From contig JAEUNJ010000095.1 in NCBI GenBank assembly GCA_016791145.1, forward strand, positions 1 to 45,604: DNA of 45,604 nucleotides, read 5' to 3'. The position numbers were made by a program, and so were the translations under genes. Origin of the DNA: Rhodocyclaceae bacterium. GTDB lineage: Bacteria > Pseudomonadota > Gammaproteobacteria > Burkholderiales > Rhodocyclaceae. Below the pieces are notes generated by a model. That model had not been told where the DNA came from. It ran no database searches and saw only the letters and a program-made list of their open reading frames with translations. Every line of letters begins with the position of its first letter. Within the stretch, counting starts at the first letter, position 1. Of the stretch, positions 42,616-45,604 are shown piece by piece.

Positions 42616-44658
42616 TCATCCCGTTTCGATCATACCACTGTGGCGCAGCAAGGCATCCGGCATTGGATCACGGTGGCGGAAGGCGCGGAAGGATTCGATC
42701 GCCGGCCGGGAGCCCCCCACCGCGAGAATCTCCTTCCAGAAGCGCCGACCCGTGTCGGCATCGAGCACGCTCCCCGTGCCGCTCCCGGCCTCCTCGAAGG
42801 CCTCGAAGGCATCCGCCGACAGCACTTCTGCCCACTTGTAGCTGAAATAGCCCGCCGCATAGCCGCCGGCGAAGATGTGCGAGAAGCTCTGCGGGAACCT
42901 GTTCCAGGGAGGCGGCACGACCACCGCCACCTCGCGGCGGACCTGGGCGAGCAGGTCCAGGACCGTCTGCCGTCCCGAAGCGAATTCCGAGTGCAGCAGC
43001 AGGTCGAAGAGGGCGAACTCCACCTGGCGCAGCGTCTGCAGGCCGCTCTGGAAGTTCTTGGCGGCGATCATCCGATCGAACAGGCTTCTGGGCAACGGGT
43101 CGCCGCTGTCCACGTGGCCGGTCATGCCCTGCAGGACGTCCCACTCCCAGCAGAAGTTCTCCATGAACTGGCTGGGCAGCTCCACGGCATCCCATTCGAC
43201 GCCGTGGATGCCGGAGACCGGCAGGTCCTCCACCAGGGTCAGCAGGTGGTGCAGCCCGTGGCCGCATTCGTGGAACAGGGTGATGACGTCGTCGTGGGTG
43301 AAGGTGGCCGGCCGATCCCCCGTCGGCGACGGGAAGTTGCAGTTCAGGTAGGCGACGGGATGCTGGATCCCGGACCCGCTGCGGCGCCGGGTCAGGGCCT
43401 CGTCCATCCAGGCGCCGCCGCGCTTGGTTTCCCGCGCGTAGAGGTCCAGGTAGAACTGCCCCACCAGGCTGCCGTCGCGCAGGATGCGGAAGAAGCGCAC
43501 GTCCGGGTGCCAGGCCGGCGCCGAATCGCGTTCGATGGTGACTCCGAACAGGGTCGAGACCACCCGGAACAGGCCGGCCAGGACCCGGGGTTCGGGGAAG
43601 TACTGGCGCACCTCCTCGTCGGAGAAGGCGTAGCGCGCCTCCTTCAGCTTTTCCGATGCCCAGGGAATGTCCCAGCTTTCCAGCGTCGGCATCCCGAGTT
43701 CCCGCGCCGCGAATTCCCTCAGCCCGGCGATGTCGCGCTCGGCGAAGGGCCGGGCCTTGGCCGCCAGGTCGCGGAGGAAGCCCGCCACCTGGGCGGGGGA
43801 CTCCGCCATCTTGGGTACGAGGGATACCTCGGCGAAATTCGCGAAGCCGAGCATCTCCGCCTCCTCCCCGCGCAAGGCGAGGATGCGGTCTATCAGCGGC
43901 CCGTTGTCCCATTCGGGCTTGCCGAGTTCGGACGCCCGGGTCACGTAGGCCCGGTACATGCGCTCGCGCAGCGAGCGGTCGTCCGCGTATTGGAGCACGG
44001 GGATGTACGAAGGCGCCTGCAGGGTGAATTTCCAGCCCTCCCGGCCATCCCTCCCGGCGGCGGCCCGGGCGGCCTCCCGCACGGGTTCCGGGATGCCGGC
44101 AAGCCCGGTTTCCGTTTCGACCCACTCGGCATGGCTGTTGGTCGCGTCGAGCAGGTTCTCGGAGAACTTGGCCGCCAGGGCCGAGAGTTCCTCCTGTATC
44201 TCCTTGAACCGCGGCTTGCGGTCCTCCGGCAGTTCCGCGCCGGAGAGCCGGAAGTCCCGCAGGTCGTTCTCGACGATCCGCCGGCGGGCCGGGGTGAGCG
44301 CGGCGAATTCGGGCGATGCCCGCAGCGCCTTGATTTTTGCGAACAGCGCCAGGTTCTGCCCCAGGTCGGCGTAGAAGCCGGAGACCTCGGGCAGCATGGC
44401 GTTGTAGGCCTCGCGCCAGGGCGGCACGTCACTTACGGAATGCAGGTGTCCGACGATGCCCCAGGCCCGCGACAGGCGCTCGCCCGCGTCCGTCAGGGGC
44501 TGCATGAGCCCGCCCCACGTCGCCGGGGTTTCGGCACGTGTCAGGCGGTCGATGAGCGCCCGGTTCTCGTCGATGAGCAGGCGGATCGCCGGGGCGACGT
44601 GGTCGGGCTGGACCGCGTCGAAGCGCGGCAGGCCCGAGAAATCGAGCAGGGGATTCAT
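42616..44658 (-). CDS. prlC: Oligopeptidase A (M3 family)
   Basis: PrlC is a cytoplasmic zinc metallopeptidase that degrades short peptides such as cleaved signal peptides. The 680-residue protein is the length of E. coli PrlC and has the zinc motif HECGH at residues 463-467 (LFHECGHGLHHLL) with the downstream Glu ligand segment GIHGVEWDAVELPSQFMENFCWE. The ATG at 44658 gives the NPLLDFSGLPRFDAV start typical of the family. It may share a transcript with the DUF4124 protein. Confidence 0.96.
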   Translation of the reverse strand: MNPLLDFSGLPRFDAVQPDHVAPAIRLLIDENRALIDRLTRAETPATWGGLMQPLTDAGERLSRAWGIVGHLHSVSDVPPWREAYNAMLPEVSGFYADLGQNLALFAKIKALRASPEFAALTPARRRIVENDLRDFRLSGAELPEDRKPRFKEIQEELSALAAKFSENLLDATNSHAEWVETETGLAGIPEPVREAARAAAGRDGREGWKFTLQAPSYIPVLQYADDRSLRERMYRAYVTRASELGKPEWDNGPLIDRILALRGEEAEMLGFANFAEVSLVPKMAESPAQVAGFLRDLAAKARPFAERDIAGLREFAARELGMPTLESWDIPWASEKLKEARYAFSDEEVRQYFPEPRVLAGLFRVVSTLFGVTIERDSAPAWHPDVRFFRILRDGSLVGQFYLDLYARETKRGGAWMDEALTRRRSGSGIQHPVAYLNCNFPSPTGDRPATFTHDDVITLFHECGHGLHHLLTLVEDLPVSGIHGVEWDAVELPSQFMENFCWEWDVLQGMTGHVDSGDPLPRSLFDRMIAAKNFQSGLQTLRQVEFALFDLLLHSEFASGRQTVLDLLAQVRREVAVVVPPPWNRFPQSFSHIFAGGYAAGYFSYKWAEVLSADAFEAFEEAGSGTGSVLDADTGRRFWKEILAVGGSRPAIESFRAFRHRDPMPDALLRHSGMIETG

Positions 44659-44714
44659 GCGGGAGGCTTCCAAAGGGGGCAGGACATTGTGCCGCATCTG
44701 GGGGCTGTTCCGGA

Positions 44715-44741
44715 AAACAAAACCCCGCCGTGGGGCGGGGT
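44715..44741 (-). terminator. Terminator of the DUF2189 gene
   Basis: On the minus strand CCCCGCC and GGCGGGG (44740-44734 with 44729-44723) form a 7-bp stem, extended by one A-T pair, followed by TTTTGTTTT. It lies 27 bases after the DUF2189 stop and ahead of prlC, so the two genes are separate units. Confidence 0.85.
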
Positions 44742-44767
44742 GCGGGACGCCGGGCCGCAGGCGCCGG

Positions 44768-45538
44768 TCAGCGCGTCAGGTCCCGGTAGGCGTGCCAGCT
44801 CGCGTGGCCGAGCCAGGGCAGGATCACGACGAGTCCCAGGAAGGCGGTGGCGAGTCCGATGCCGGCGAGGCACATGATGCAGACGGCCCAGAAGACCATC
44901 GGGAGCGGATTCTCGGACACGGCGCCGATGCTGGTGGCCAGGGCGGCGGACACGCCGCAGTCCCGGTCCACGAGCATGGGCATGGAGATCACGCTGAGGG
45001 CGAAGACGAAGGCGGCCAGCACGCCCCCGACCAGCATGTAGCCGACGAAGAAGGAGGCATTGGCGGGGTTCAGCAGCACCTGGAGGACCAGGTCAAGGGG
45101 CGCCAGCGCGCCGCCCTTGTAGAGGAGGGCCACCAGGACAACCGAAATCACCTGCCATGCCGTGCCGGCGATCAGCAGCATCAGCCCGAAGCCGATCATG
45201 GCCGGCGACTTGCGGCGCCAGACGGCGATGGATTCGGCCAGCCCGGCCGGCTCGCCGCTCTCGTAGCGGCGCGACAGTTCGTACAGGCTCGTGCCGAGGA
45301 GGGGCGCCACCAGCATGAACCCGCTGACGGCGGCTGGAAAGAGCCACGGAAGGCGCGTGGTGACGGCGAAGATGGCGAGGCCGCCCACGGATGCCACGAG
45401 GCCCCAGAAGAGGCTTGCCGCGGGGATGCGCCAGAGGTCGCGCCAGCCGGCGGCGAGCCACGCCAACGGTCGTGCGACATCCACGCGGCGTACGGGCGCG
45501 GCGGCGGAAACGAAGGCGGGAGCATCGGTCGCGACCAT
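44768..45538 (-). CDS. DUF2189 membrane protein
   Basis: The 256-residue protein has an N-terminal soluble stretch (1-30) and about six membrane spans. The pattern WLAAGWRDLWRIPAASLFWGL and the repeated glycine- and alanine-rich helices, with VGGVLAAFVFALSVISMPML in the C-terminal half, match DUF2189, a family of unknown function in proteobacteria. The ATG at 45538 opens it. It has its own terminator at 44715-44741 and no close partner in the window. No catalytic motif is seen. Confidence 0.85.
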   Translation of the reverse strand: MVATDAPAFVSAAAPVRRVDVARPLAWLAAGWRDLWRIPAASLFWGLVASVGGLAIFAVTTRLPWLFPAAVSGFMLVAPLLGTSLYELSRRYESGEPAGLAESIAVWRRKSPAMIGFGLMLLIAGTAWQVISVVLVALLYKGGALAPLDLVLQVLLNPANASFFVGYMLVGGVLAAFVFALSVISMPMLVDRDCGVSAALATSIGAVSENPLPMVFWAVCIMCLAGIGLATAFLGLVVILPWLGHASWHAYRDLTR

Positions 45539-45604
45539 GGGCTTTCCAGGGGTTCCTTTGAAGCCTCAAGCATAGGGTCCGGCCGGACCGAGCGCAAGTC
45601 CCCT

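Overview
This window is a high-GC, gene-dense chromosomal segment that reads as Betaproteobacteria, most likely Rhodocyclales (relatives of Azospira, Dechloromonas, Thauera or Zoogloea). The reasons are acetate and solute symporters of the ActP and VC_2705 types, a PEP-CTERM protein, an argH-algZ-algR-hemC-hemD neighbourhood, the dusB-fis-purH-purD-hemF order, and amgK-murU divergent from lptD-surA-pdxA-rsmA. The genus is inference. I see no insertion sequence, integrase, phage gene, CRISPR array or plasmid function. Nearly all of it is core housekeeping DNA. Coding sequences are tightly packed, with many ATGA, GTGA or TGATG overlaps, and no gene-free stretch exceeds 300 bases.

Layout. 1-4957: the end of a large sodium:solute symporter, a TPR protein, a small membrane protein, and a YjcH-ActP acetate uptake pair, with strong terminators after each symporter. 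4959-5207: a tRNA-Phe transcription unit with its own promoter, a tRNA-like leader fragment and a terminator. 5249-8535: hemA-prfA-prmC. 8638-9636: a PEP-CTERM secreted protein and monothiol glutaredoxin GrxD. 9662-14586 (minus): argH followed by two tandem Ser/Thr kinases with cyclic-nucleotide-binding domains and a fructosamine kinase. 14635-16427: an AlgZ/AlgR-type two-component system. 16449-19696 (minus): a secreted thioredoxin-fold protein and PEP carboxylase. 19735-23786: hemC-hemD-hemX-hemY. 24002-29299 (minus): dusB-fis-purH-purD-hemF. 29444-33630 (minus): amgK-murU-pepP and a UbiH-family monooxygenase. 33756-39695: lptD-surA-pdxA-rsmA. 39698-41416 (minus): exonuclease III, a Crp/Fnr regulator and a small DUF2892 membrane protein. 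41515-42079: a small Cys-rich protein and a PilZ protein. 42101-45538 (minus): a DUF2189 membrane protein, oligopeptidase A and a DUF4124-glutaredoxin protein.

The main themes are acetate import and anaplerosis (ActP, PEP carboxylase), tetrapyrrole synthesis (hemA, hemC, hemD, hemX, hemY, hemF all within 20 kb), translation termination and RNA modification (prfA, prmC, dusB, rsmA), purine synthesis, and envelope biogenesis and recycling (lptD, surA, amgK, murU).

I did not find a clear undescribed multi-gene system. The points most worth a second look are: the kinase/cNMP pair lodged in the argH operon, both lacking the usual APE glutamate; a perfect palindrome with Crp/Fnr geometry beside a Cys-containing Crp/Fnr regulator and a DUF2892 gene; an LptD with only two cysteines and a long Pro/Ala-rich insert; an EF-hand-like loop and a large charged helical insert in the first symporter; a tRNA-like fragment in the tRNA-Phe leader; and a probable leaderless pepP transcript.
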